Shown: one piece after another, positions 32,393-40,170 of the stretch
Numbering within the stretch: the stretch's first letter is position 1
How the letters are laid out: each line of letters starts with the position of its first letter
Assembly: GCF_001895205.1 (NCBI RefSeq)
Contig: NZ_BDJF01000027.1
Span: forward strand, 248,001-312,000
Source: Vibrio injensis
GTDB lineage: Bacteria > Pseudomonadota > Gammaproteobacteria > Enterobacterales > Vibrionaceae
DNA length: 64,000 nt
Direction of reading: 5' to 3'
The notes under the pieces: generated by a model
The model's input: only the letters and a program-made list of their open reading frames with translations
The model's database searches: none
Told to the model about the DNA's origin: nothing
Position numbers and translations under genes: made by a program

Positions 32393-33427
32393 ATGAAATC
32401 TTTCATCAAAGGATTGGTCCTCGCAGCCGTCATTACCTCCACTCAAGTGAGTGCACAAGCACAAAGACTGAATGTTTACGCTTGGGGTGGCTACCTGCCA
32501 GAAAAATCACTCAAACAGTTTGAAGCTCAAGAAGGGGTTTCGATCCATTATTCAACCTTCGAGAATAATGAATCCATGTACACCAGACTCAAACTTCTTA
32601 AAGGCAGCGGATATGATGTAGTTTTTGCCTCCGCTTATTTTATTGAAAAAATGGCTCGTGAAGGGCTATTGAGCGAATTGGATCATGCACAAATTCCAAA
32701 CATGAAAGATGCTATGCCATCGTTATTAGGTCAAGCGCATGATCCAAAAAACCAGTATTCTTTGCCCTACATCTGGGGGATTACTGGCCTTAGCTACAAC
32801 GCTGCTTATTTGCCTAACGGAATTTCTCGCTGGGCCGATCTGTGGGACCCGAAATATGTCCGTCAAGTCATGCTGATTGATGATATGCGTGATGTATTTG
32901 GTATGGCACTGAAACTCAATGGATTTAGTATCAATACCCAAAACGAAGCAGAAATAGAAAAGGCTTATCAATCATTGGTTGCCTTAAAACGTAATGTGTT
33001 GCTGTATAACTCTGATGCGCCGCATGTACCTTATGTTTCTGGCGAAGTCGCCCTAGGCATGCAGTGGAATGGCAACGCTTTCCAAGGCCAAGAAGAGCTA
33101 CCAGAGCTCACCTTCGTGATGCCTGAAGAAGGTGCTGTACTATGGATGGATAACTTTACCATTCCTTCCGGTAGTAATAATAAAGCACTAGCGCATAAAT
33201 TTATTAATTTTATGTATCAAGCTGAGAATCAAGCCGAAATCGTAAATAGTTTAGGCTATGCATCGGCAACCCAATCAGGAAGAGCTTTATTAGCGGACGA
33301 ATTACGTAACAATCCATCGATTTTCCCTTCTGATGAAGAGATGCAAAAAGGCGAATTTATTAACGATGTTGGCCCAGAAGCCCTCGTTATTTATGAACGC
33401 TACTGGCAGCGTCTGCGTAATCAATAA
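32393..33427 (+). CDS. Spermidine/putrescine-type extracytoplasmic binding protein
   Basis: A 344-residue PotD-like solute-binding protein. Signal peptide at 1 to about 23 (cleavage near VSAQA), then the PotD/PotF pattern LNVYAWGGYLPEKSLKQFE and a central IPYIWG-like block (SLPYIWGITGLSYN), ending with the usual SBP_bac_1/8 tail. It binds a polyamine in relatives. No permease or ATPase gene is nearby, so it is an orphan or serves a transporter, or a polyamine signalling receptor, encoded elsewhere. ATG 32393 (AAGGA 11 nt upstream) is preferred to the frame start at 32363, as it begins the signal peptide. Confidence 0.88.
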   Translation: MKSFIKGLVLAAVITSTQVSAQAQRLNVYAWGGYLPEKSLKQFEAQEGVSIHYSTFENNESMYTRLKLLKGSGYDVVFASAYFIEKMAREGLLSELDHAQIPNMKDAMPSLLGQAHDPKNQYSLPYIWGITGLSYNAAYLPNGISRWADLWDPKYVRQVMLIDDMRDVFGMALKLNGFSINTQNEAEIEKAYQSLVALKRNVLLYNSDAPHVPYVSGEVALGMQWNGNAFQGQEELPELTFVMPEEGAVLWMDNFTIPSGSNNKALAHKFINFMYQAENQAEIVNSLGYASATQSGRALLADELRNNPSIFPSDEEMQKGEFINDVGPEALVIYERYWQRLRNQ

Positions 33428-33445
33428 CCGTCCATGCACTTAAAT

Positions 33446-33482
33446 AAAAAAAGACAGCCCATAAGATGGGCTGTCTTTTTTA
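33446..33482. terminator. Bidirectional terminator between the potD-like gene and parB
   Basis: A 12-bp perfect GC-rich stem (33451-33462 with 33466-33477) with a 3-nt loop, flanked by A and T runs on either side, at the convergent gene junction. Confidence 0.92.
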
Positions 33483-33505
33483 TGTTCAAAGAAAACGATA
33501 CCGAG

Positions 33506-34477
33506 TTAGCTAAGTTTCTTTTCGAGAAAGTCTAAAATCTCTTGAGCCAATTGATCATCAACTTTTTGGATATTCAGCGTTAATAGCGGCCCCTTACGTT
33601 GATAATTTACTCGGCCTTTGACTAGCTCAATTTTATTATTCAGCGTTTTTTTCGGTGGCGAAAGTTGCTCTATCCAAGATTCTATCGTTTCTGTGACCTC
33701 TTTGGTGATCCGAGTAACCCCTTGAGACTGACAGTGTTGCCAAACAAAGCCGTTGGCTTGCTGGCATTTATCCAACAACTCTTTTTGCTGATCAGGTGTT
33801 AATTCATTAAATTGCTTATGTAATTTAACGATGGTCGGTCGACCAAGTTCAACCACATTTGGGTAAGCTTGTAACAGGGCTAGAGGTAGTGAAGCCGCCT
33901 TTAGCGCTCCACTGACTAATGCCTCACTGCACTGAAACATCTTGGCCAATGCTTTTTGATCTTCTGCTGCTCCACTATCAAGCTGAGCTTGCATTTCTTT
34001 GCCTTTTTCATACAGAGATAAGGGCTTATGTGCATTCGCTACATCAGACAAAAATTTAGCATGATCGCTAGTGATATTATTGGCGACATAAACTAAAAAA
34101 TCTTGCTTGGCAATCAAACACGATTTACGACGGCGGCTACCATCTAGGATCTCAATTTGTCCATTCTCAAGCCGGCGACCGACAGCTGGATATTGCTGCC
34201 CACGCTCACGTAACGTATTGAGAATATCAGCCAACGCATGTTCATTAAGGAATGATTGCTCACGCGCATTTTGAGTGAAAACAGAAGTGCGACTATCAAT
34301 TTCTGAAGCCGGTATACGAATAAGTTCAAAAGTTACCATCGCTTCACCGGCAACGGTTAACTCAATGATCTGCGCTTGAGCTTTAGCGGCGGCTTGTGCC
34401 TCTTGCGGGGTAGAGGCCCGTCTTTTATCGGCTTTACCGAACAATTTAGCGTTCAGATCAGATGTTTTTATGGCCAT
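33506..34477 (-). CDS. parB2: Chromosome II partition protein ParB2
   Basis: A 323-residue ParB/Spo0J-family CTPase and DNA-binding protein. The N-terminal ParB domain (about 50-150) has DILNTLRERGQQYPAVGRR and the box DGSRRRKSCL. The central helix-turn-helix (about 170-215) includes LAKMFQCSEALVSGALKAA. The C-terminal region is basic and likely dimerises. It loads on parS2 sites (four copies in this window) and segregates the second chromosome with ParA2. It starts 7 bp after the parA stop, and both are transcribed together. The sequence pattern agrees with V. cholerae ParB2 (VCA1114) from memory. Confidence 0.95.
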   Translation of the reverse strand: MAIKTSDLNAKLFGKADKRRASTPQEAQAAAKAQAQIIELTVAGEAMVTFELIRIPASEIDSRTSVFTQNAREQSFLNEHALADILNTLRERGQQYPAVGRRLENGQIEILDGSRRRKSCLIAKQDFLVYVANNITSDHAKFLSDVANAHKPLSLYEKGKEMQAQLDSGAAEDQKALAKMFQCSEALVSGALKAASLPLALLQAYPNVVELGRPTIVKLHKQFNELTPDQQKELLDKCQQANGFVWQHCQSQGVTRITKEVTETIESWIEQLSPPKKTLNNKIELVKGRVNYQRKGPLLTLNIQKVDDQLAQEILDFLEKKLS

Positions 34478-34484
34478 GAATTAC

Positions 34485-35702
34485 TTACCCCTGATTTAAA
34501 GAAAGCCAATGTGAATGCAAAACACGCTCTAGCTCAAGTGCGCTTTTTTGCACCGCGTCTTGCGCTGTGGCTAAGGTTTTTTTACCGCCCTCAAAATCAC
34601 TCGTCGTTAAATCAAACACGGTACTGTAGGTATCGGCACAAGTTTCAAAAGCACGGCTGCGTGGAATAGTAGCCATCATCACTTGCTCGCCTAATAAATA
34701 GTTCATCTCAGTTAATACAGAAACTTGCTTTTTATTATCGTCTTCAAACATCGTTGGCATTAAACGAACAAACTCTAGCCCTTTCCAATCATCTGGAAAC
34801 ATTTCATAAACCGTTGGCAAATGCTGGAAAAAATTCACGGTTGATGCCCAGTCAAGACGTTTTGCCGCACAAGGGATCAGTAATGCATTTGATGCGTACA
34901 TAGCGTTCCACACCAAAGGATCAACGTGTGGCCCAGTATCAATCATGATAATGTCAAATTCATCAGCAATTTTATCAATCAGCTTCTCTTTCAATAAACG
35001 AACAATGTCTAACGATTGATTTTTAGACAGTGATTGCCAAGCTTCAGCGTTAAACATCGCGTCTTCAGGGAAAGCTGAAATGGTTTTTAAATTAGGGTAT
35101 TGAGTGGGCAGTAACACATTTTTTTTCAAAAATGCCGTGTCTATCTCGGTTCCTTCCGGAAAATTATCGAGCATAATATCAACCGCAGAATAGATATTAC
35201 TGTGTTCTGCCAAACTAATTTGAGGATTCAAAAACAGACGTAAAGACCCTTGAGGATCTAAGTCAATCAGGCAAATACGATAACGTTTATCCAAATTTAA
35301 CGCTAAACAAGCGGCTAAATGAACCGCTGTCATCGATTTACCCGTTCCGCCTTTTTGGTTTTGAACATTAATGATCCAAGGCTTATTCTCGGTATTTTTC
35401 TTGCGCTGATGAAATTTCAATACACCAGCGGCATCCATAAGCATGTGTGCCTCGGCTAATGAAATCGAGTAGTGGTTTGCATTATTTTTAGTAAATTGAT
35501 GGCCTGCCGCTTCTAACTTGGCAATCGCCTCATCGAGTTTACGTCGAGTTAAGCCCGAACGAGTTTCCATTAATGCTTTTGACATCGGAGGGAAATGTTC
35601 ATCTCTACGCTCTTCTAATACAATCTCTATTCGATCTGCTTGCACCTGCTGAGTTTGCTCGGCAAGCCTGTAGAGATTTTCTATCGTTTGTTCTCTTTTC
35701 AT
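34485..35702 (-). CDS. parA2: Chromosome II partition ATPase ParA2
   Basis: A 405-residue type Ia ParA. An N-terminal helix-turn-helix domain (about 1-105, MKREQTIENLYRL at the start) allows DNA binding and autorepression. The deviant Walker A motif QKGGTGKSMT is at about 115-124, with the DxDPQGS switch (LIDLDPQGSL) and Walker B IIMIDTGPHVD. It forms dynamic filaments that move the ParB2/parS2 complex. The frame extends five residues further (to 35717), but ATG 35702 gives the family-standard start and has GAGA upstream. It is followed by parB2 after 7 bp. Confidence 0.95.
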   Translation of the reverse strand: MKREQTIENLYRLAEQTQQVQADRIEIVLEERRDEHFPPMSKALMETRSGLTRRKLDEAIAKLEAAGHQFTKNNANHYSISLAEAHMLMDAAGVLKFHQRKKNTENKPWIINVQNQKGGTGKSMTAVHLAACLALNLDKRYRICLIDLDPQGSLRLFLNPQISLAEHSNIYSAVDIMLDNFPEGTEIDTAFLKKNVLLPTQYPNLKTISAFPEDAMFNAEAWQSLSKNQSLDIVRLLKEKLIDKIADEFDIIMIDTGPHVDPLVWNAMYASNALLIPCAAKRLDWASTVNFFQHLPTVYEMFPDDWKGLEFVRLMPTMFEDDNKKQVSVLTEMNYLLGEQVMMATIPRSRAFETCADTYSTVFDLTTSDFEGGKKTLATAQDAVQKSALELERVLHSHWLSLNQG

Positions 35703-35732
35703 AGCCATTCTCATCATCTGTTATTAAGCACC

Positions 35733-35760
35733 ATTGTACAGCAATATACACACGATACAA
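35733..35760 (-). promoter_or_regulatory. Probable parA2B2 promoter
   Basis: Minus strand: TTGTAT (-35, 35755-35760), 16-bp spacer, TACAAT (-10, 35733-35738), 30 bp upstream of the parA ATG. Confidence 0.5.
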
Positions 35761-35919
35761 TAAAAAGGTGAACATACAATTCAGGACAACAATCACAATA
35801 AATAGAACTTTTATCACCAATAAAAAAACAAATGACAAAATGCTGACAAAACTTTCGCTTTATTACTAAGAATTGTGGCCACAAAAAACAAAATCATAAA
35901 AATGTCACAGCGTCACTTA

Positions 35920-35932
35920 TTTACAATGTAAA
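35920..35932. promoter_or_regulatory. parS2: parS2-type ParB2 binding site
   Basis: TTTACAATGTAAA is an exact consensus match between parA and the origin, about 1 kb left of the iteron array. Confidence 0.85.
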
Positions 35933-36308
35933 CTCTATTTATCGACATAGAAGGGAAGTTAATTATCAATCAATAAAATCCAGCAAAGAAATAATCTCCA
36001 CTGGATCATTGATGCTATCGCTGGCTACAACATAAATCCTACCTTAAAGCAATCACAACATACATCACATCATCGGAACGATTATTCACTATCGATAAAT
36101 TACGGTTGATGTCATTTCAACCATAACATCACATAAACACAACGGCCGTAATTCAATGATCATCTCACTTACGACGAAGGTAAACGTTCCTTTTGCGTCA
36201 TATAAAACGTCAGCTTTTTCCCGTAGATATACGATGATACTCCAAAATAAATGAACACCGCTTAAATACTATTAAGTTGATTAAGTAGGGGCAGGGAACC
36301 TAATCCGG

Positions 36309-36342
36309 AAGCATGATCATGGGTTAACTGATGATCATGCTT
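36309..36342. repeat. Inverted pair of RctB sites around GGGTTAACTG (39-mer-like)
   Basis: Two ATGATCATGCTT 12-mers face opposite ways (36309-36320 minus, 36331-36342 plus) around ATGGGTTAACTG (36319-36330). This looks like the 39-mer type inhibitory site of Vibrio oriCII. A related ATGGGTTAGCTG is found at 36979-36990 before rctB. Confidence 0.65.
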
Positions 36343-36796
36343 CTGAGGTAAATCCTACCTATAGGAAAGATGATCAAGGGGAAAAATCAACTAATGGTGT
36401 TAATTTTGATCCATTAATCCTAAGATCCAAATCCGGAAAGATGATCAAGTGCAGAATAATCACCGGAAGCATGATGAAAAACGATTAATTTACGGAAGAT
36501 GTCAATTACAATCAGGCTTTATCCAACATCTCTCTTTCATCATTACCAATAAAATCAGCAATAGAAACAATACAAAATCATCATCACTAACATGATCATG
36601 CTTTCGGAACACCAGAAAATAAACCAATAAACAGCGAACGTAAAAATGATAGCCCAAGATGGTATAACCGAATACAAAATTGTCGGCCAATACAGTCAAA
36701 GATCAACAAATATCGATTTGGTGATCATGCTTCCTAGTATTTTTAGCTGTTAATAAACCGTATGTTTAAGAAAAGAAGCAGCAATGCTCAGCCGCT

Positions 36797-36805
36797 TGTG
36801 GATAA
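36797..36805 (-). promoter_or_regulatory. DnaA box of oriCII
   Basis: The minus strand reads TTATCCACA, a perfect high-affinity DnaA box, 15 bp left of the first iteron. Chromosome II origins need DnaA along with RctB. Confidence 0.85.
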
Positions 36806-36819
36806 CCTGTAGAGAAACC

Positions 36820-36945
36820 GTGATCATTGATCCGTTATAACAATGATCATTGATTCGCAAGCAACATGATCATACTTCGAGAAAAAGATGATCATGCTTT
36901 CAAATCATCATTGATCATCGTTACGTTTACTCCATGATCATGCTT
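36820..36945 (+). repeat. oriCII: oriCII iteron array: six phased RctB 12-mers
   Basis: Six 12-mers in the same orientation start at 36820, 36843, 36866, 36888, 36911 and 36934, that is, every 22-23 bp (two helical turns). Copies 1-2 are RTGATCATTGAT, copies 3, 4 and 6 are ATGATCATRCTT, and copy 5 is a weak TTGATCATCGTT. All contain a Dam site (GATC), whose methylation is needed for RctB binding in V. cholerae. This is the minimal-origin iteron block. Confidence 0.9.
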
Positions 36946-36980
36946 CTTAAGTGTTAAACTTTTATCTAATAAAATACAAT
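36946..36980. promoter_or_regulatory. AT-rich strip and probable rctB promoter
   Basis: About 35 bp of strongly A+T-rich DNA follows the last iteron, suitable as the unwinding element. It also contains TGTTAA (36952-36957), a 17-bp spacer and TACAAT (36975-36980), a plausible sigma70 promoter for rctB. Confidence 0.5.
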
Positions 36981-37022
36981 GGGTTAGCTGGATAAAACCG
37001 TTCAGATCATATGATCAACTTA
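36979..37022. promoter_or_regulatory. 29-mer-like element overlapping the rctB start region
   Basis: ATGGGTTAGCTG (36979-36990) is 11/12 identical to the element inside the left inverted pair. It is followed by AGATCATATGATCAACTT with a further ATGATCA. Its position at the expected transcription start fits RctB autorepression, as reported for the V. cholerae 29-mer. Confidence 0.55.
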
Positions 37023-37154
37023 ATCAATATAGATCAGAATAATCAAAAAGATCAGTTATTTAAAAAACTGAAATTTTCCTTTATTTATGATCTTTTTTTG
37101 ATTATGCTCTTGGAACTATGGCGATATTACGGCTTGTGTGATACGGAACGAATC

Positions 37155-39131
37155 ATGGCATCAGAAGAAAAATTGTTAATCAAAGCACCACGAAGCCACA
37201 AAGATGGACATCTTTTTGTCGTCTCAGAAACCGCGGTAGATTGGATCGAACAATATCAACATTTCAAAGGTGTCACTAAAAGTATCATTGAATTGTTAAA
37301 CTTAATCTCTCTAAGAGGTTTTCGCAGTAAAGATGGACTGGTATCGACAACAGAATTGATCGAAGCGACAGATGGTCAGCTAACCAGGGCTGCCATTCAG
37401 CAAAGATTACGCGCTGCTGTTGCGATAGGACTGTTTAAACAAATCCCTGTACGCTTTGAAGAAGGGTTAGCAGGCAAAACGATGCTGCATCAATTTGTTA
37501 ATCCTAACCAGTTGATCTCTGTACTCGGTTCCACAAGTCTTATCACTGAATCGGTTAAACAAAGTGAAAAACGCAAACGCTCAAAAGCACTGGCACAAAC
37601 GCAAGTAAATCAACGTTTGTTACACGAGCATGGCCTTAATACACCTCCAGCGATGAAAGATGAAGCTGAGCAGTTTGTTGTTTCTCCGACTAATTGGGCA
37701 GGGATTATTGATCAAGCGTTAGCTCCACCACGCACACGTAAAAGTTATCAAAAATCGATGGTGTCAATTTCTGGTACTCGTGCTGTTATCGAAACACGCT
37801 CATCAAAAAATATTATGACCGTTGATGATCTCATGACGTTATTTGCCCTGTTTACATTGACGGTACAATACCATGATCATCACCAAGAAGATTATCAGCT
37901 CAACGCGAAATACGTCCCTAATAAAACCCCGCTGTACATCACTGACATTTTATCGTTAAGAGGCAAAAAAGACAGCGGCCCAGCGCGTGATTCGATCCGA
38001 GATAGCATTGATAGAATTGAATTTACCGATTTTCAGTTACATGAACTAACCGGACGTTGGCTCAGTGAGAATATGCCTGAAGGCTTTAAAAGTGATCGTT
38101 TTCGCTTTTTAGCTCGAACGATCACCGCGTCCGAAGAAGCCCCAACAGAAGGCAGTGATGGTGAGATCCGTATTAAGCCAAACCTGTATATTCTGGTATG
38201 GGAGCCATCATTTTTTGAAGAGTTAATGACGAAAGATTATTTCTTTCTGTTTCCACCAGAAATTCTTAAACAACATACATTAGTCTTCCAACTCTATTCT
38301 TATTTTCGTAGCAGAATGTCACGTCGCCATACTGATACGATGATGCTCAGTGAGCTTAATCAGAAATTAGCTCGCAATATTGAATGGCGACGATTTTCGA
38401 TGGATCTGATCCGTGAACTAAGACGATTATCCAACGATCAAAATAAGATCGGTGATTTTAACGTTAATTTATGGGGTTACCATTTAACGATTAGTGAGTT
38501 AATTGAACAGGATAAAGTACTGGATTATCAAGTGGCTATTAAATGTGATGTTGAAGAAGTGCTACGTTATTCCCGCGCGAAAACCACCAACGCGGGTAAG
38601 CGCAATATGGCGCCAACGTTACCTAATCCATTACGAAATGAAATGGTTTCCAAACAAAGACTTCAAGAATTGTCGGAAATTATTGATGGTGAATTTGAAC
38701 CAATACAGCGTAAACCCTCAACGCCTCGTGGCCGATTGGGCCGACGCGTGAAGTTACGTAAGCATCTGGTTGAGATTAACGCTGATGAAATTACTATCAC
38801 CCTCTCTAAATATACCTCTGCAGAAGCGCTAGAACGAAGTATAACGGCTTTAGCTGCCATGACCGGCCATGCCCCTTCATCTATTCGTGAAGAGTGCCAG
38901 GAATTGATTGATAAGCTTGATTGGCTAAAAGTGGATGATTGTGTCGTACCTTACAGTACCTTAAGTAAGGTCATTGAGTTGTATAATACTCAGCACCGTA
39001 ATAAGCACCTCTCTATTGAGCGATTGATCTCGGGTTTAGCCGTTCGTCGTAAGGTATGTAAATTGGTCTACGAAGAGCATATTGACGATAGCGTATTCCG
39101 AGCATTAGACGAAGTGGCCATCGGGATTTGA
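37155..39131 (+). CDS. rctB: RctB, initiator of chromosome II replication
   Basis: A 658-residue Vibrionaceae-specific replication initiator, the same length I recall for V. cholerae RctB (VCA0002). It binds and unwinds oriCII at 12-mer iterons and is inhibited at 39-mers. Family blocks: HKDGHLFVVSETAVDWIEQY near the N-terminus, the winged-helix region GQLTRAAIQQRLRAAVAIGL, the central DSGPARDSIRDSIDRIEFTD, and the Arg/Lys-rich stretch RGRLGRRVKLRKHLVEINAD. The open frame extends upstream to 37011, but those 48 residues resemble no RctB and overlap origin DNA; ATG 37155 has GGAA 6 nt upstream. It is transcribed away from the origin. Confidence 0.97.
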   Translation: MASEEKLLIKAPRSHKDGHLFVVSETAVDWIEQYQHFKGVTKSIIELLNLISLRGFRSKDGLVSTTELIEATDGQLTRAAIQQRLRAAVAIGLFKQIPVRFEEGLAGKTMLHQFVNPNQLISVLGSTSLITESVKQSEKRKRSKALAQTQVNQRLLHEHGLNTPPAMKDEAEQFVVSPTNWAGIIDQALAPPRTRKSYQKSMVSISGTRAVIETRSSKNIMTVDDLMTLFALFTLTVQYHDHHQEDYQLNAKYVPNKTPLYITDILSLRGKKDSGPARDSIRDSIDRIEFTDFQLHELTGRWLSENMPEGFKSDRFRFLARTITASEEAPTEGSDGEIRIKPNLYILVWEPSFFEELMTKDYFFLFPPEILKQHTLVFQLYSYFRSRMSRRHTDTMMLSELNQKLARNIEWRRFSMDLIRELRRLSNDQNKIGDFNVNLWGYHLTISELIEQDKVLDYQVAIKCDVEEVLRYSRAKTTNAGKRNMAPTLPNPLRNEMVSKQRLQELSEIIDGEFEPIQRKPSTPRGRLGRRVKLRKHLVEINADEITITLSKYTSAEALERSITALAAMTGHAPSSIREECQELIDKLDWLKVDDCVVPYSTLSKVIELYNTQHRNKHLSIERLISGLAVRRKVCKLVYEEHIDDSVFRALDEVAIGI

Positions 39132-39458
39132 TGCACCGCGATTATCGCAAAGGCTGTTATAACATCAACATAACCGCAAAACTTGCTTGATCATGCTTTC
39201 AGCCTTGTTGATGATTGCCTATTTAACGAACTGATCGCCGAAAATATTTTTCGGCGCTAGTTGATTTAGTGAATTTTTTACCGATAATCCGCTCGATGTA
39301 CTTCTATACTCAGGGTGAGCAAAAAATAATTGAGTCATTTATCGATTATGATAAATGACCCCTTGCTTAAGTCACACTCTTGCTAAAATCTGCTTAACAA
39401 GGTTTTGGCCTTTTGTTACAGATAACTCGTTCCTAGCATGGTTTGTTCGGAGGTTGCA
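39132..39458. other. Intergenic region downstream of rctB
   Basis: 327 bp with one RctB-like 12-mer (39187-39198) and two hairpins: a 9-bp stem at 39236-39256 (3-nt loop), and a 10-bp stem at 39334-39359 (6-nt loop) whose T-rich flank is on the minus strand. The first is the best candidate rctB terminator, although its T-run lies within the stem. Confidence 0.5.
39187..39198 (+). promoter_or_regulatory. Outlying RctB-type 12-mer after rctB
   Basis: TTGATCATGCTT differs at one base from the ATGATCATGCTT iterons. It lies 56 bp past the rctB stop in non-coding DNA. Confidence 0.55.
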
Positions 39459-39662
39459 ATGTCTATAAATTCAATTGACCATGATGAAATGACTAACATC
39501 GCCAATAAATGGGATGTGGATGTTACGGAAGAAGCAGAGATGCAGCGTCCTAATAAAACGCTCAAATCTGCACAAGCTCGTCGACGTATTGAAATGCTGC
39601 GCGATATTCGTGAAAGTGGTTTAACCATTGAGGAAGCCAAAGAGTTAGGTCTTCTTCATTAA
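39459..39662 (+). CDS. Small conserved protein of unknown function
   Basis: A 67-residue, highly charged protein. The acidic first half is followed by a basic helix (SAQARRRIEMLRDIRES) and the tail GLTIEEAKELGLLH. I do not recognise a family with certainty; the basic helix and tail recall small PA3496-type proteins. It has a textbook ribosome-binding site (GGAGG 5 nt before ATG 39459), which supports expression; the longer frame from 39438 would bury that site. It has no membrane segment and no signal peptide. It lies next to rctB in a region conserved near oriCII. Confidence 0.75.
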   Translation: MSINSIDHDEMTNIANKWDVDVTEEAEMQRPNKTLKSAQARRRIEMLRDIRESGLTIEEAKELGLLH

Positions 39663-39814
39663 CTCAATGATAGATATGGCGTTTGCAGAGTCACCAGTTG
39701 TCCTCTGCAAATGGTTTGCGGTTAAAGTGTATAAAACCGTCAATAAAGTAGGGTAGCGGATGCTGCCCTTTATTTTTGATGGTTTCTTAGCGTAAAGCGC
39801 TCCAAAGCGCGATT

Positions 39815-39844
39815 TTGACTCTTAATTTTTATCATTCCTATGCT
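39815..39844 (+). promoter_or_regulatory. Sigma70-type promoter of the DUF3283 gene
   Basis: TTGACT (39815-39820), 18-bp spacer, TATGCT (39839-39844), about 40 bp upstream of ATG 39884. The TTG that would open a longer frame here is the -35 box. Confidence 0.6.
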
Positions 39845-39883
39845 ATATTTCGCATCACGTTTTTACTGATTGTGGGTTTACTA

Positions 39884-40093
39884 ATGTCTTTTAACCTTGC
39901 GTTGTTGGATGCAGAGCAGAAAAATAAAATAGAGCTTGATAAACAGGCTTCTTTTCTGGTTTGGCAGATCAAGCAGGCTAAATGTGGGCCGGAAGAGATC
40001 ACTAAGCAGCTAACCAAGCTAGTTTCTGAACAAGAGAAAACTTGGTTTCAACAATCAGTAGATAAGTACAAACGAGTAATGGGCGTAGCGTAG
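39884..40093 (+). CDS. Small DUF3283-like protein
   Basis: A 69-residue soluble protein starting MSFNLALLDAEQKNKIELDK, mostly helical with alternating charges, ending WFQQSVDKYKRVMGVA. It resembles the Vibrio DUF3283 family as I remember it; function unknown. ATG 39884 is chosen because the promoter above lies inside the longer frame. It precedes the yeeN-like gene by 77 bp on the same strand and may be co-transcribed with it. Confidence 0.7.
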   Translation: MSFNLALLDAEQKNKIELDKQASFLVWQIKQAKCGPEEITKQLTKLVSEQEKTWFQQSVDKYKRVMGVA

Positions 40094-40170
40094 CGTTCAT
40101 GATTACACAGCCAAGATCACTCTTGATTGCTGCAACCATCGCATTTAATTGAATAAGAGAGAAGATCCCG

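Larger units (their letters stand above)
35761..36819. other. oriCII regulatory (inc-like) region with dispersed RctB-type sites
   Basis: This gene-free DNA continues the origin leftwards. RctB-type 12-mers (ATGATCATGCTT family) lie at 36309-36320 (minus), 36331-36342 (plus), 36592-36603 and 36721-36732. Shorter ATGATCAAG variants lie at 36370 and 36441, and a GATC-less variant (minus) at 36467-36478. A weaker ATGATCAT match is at 36156. In V. cholerae the corresponding region holds 11-/12-mers, a 39-mer and the non-essential rctA transcript and limits copy number. The 65-codon minus-strand frame at 36502-36699 is not supported as a gene. Confidence 0.75.

Noticed and set aside
36502..36699. 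65-codon minus-strand frame in the origin region, a possible rctA-like gene
   Set aside because: No ribosome-binding site, hydrophobic and low-complexity translation, and it lies in repeat-rich origin DNA where constraint is on DNA sites. In V. cholerae the rctA frame itself is not needed as a protein.
37011..37154. 48-residue N-terminal extension of RctB in the open frame
   Set aside because: It resembles no RctB N-terminus and includes regulatory DNA. ATG 37155 has a ribosome-binding site and gives the standard 658 residues.
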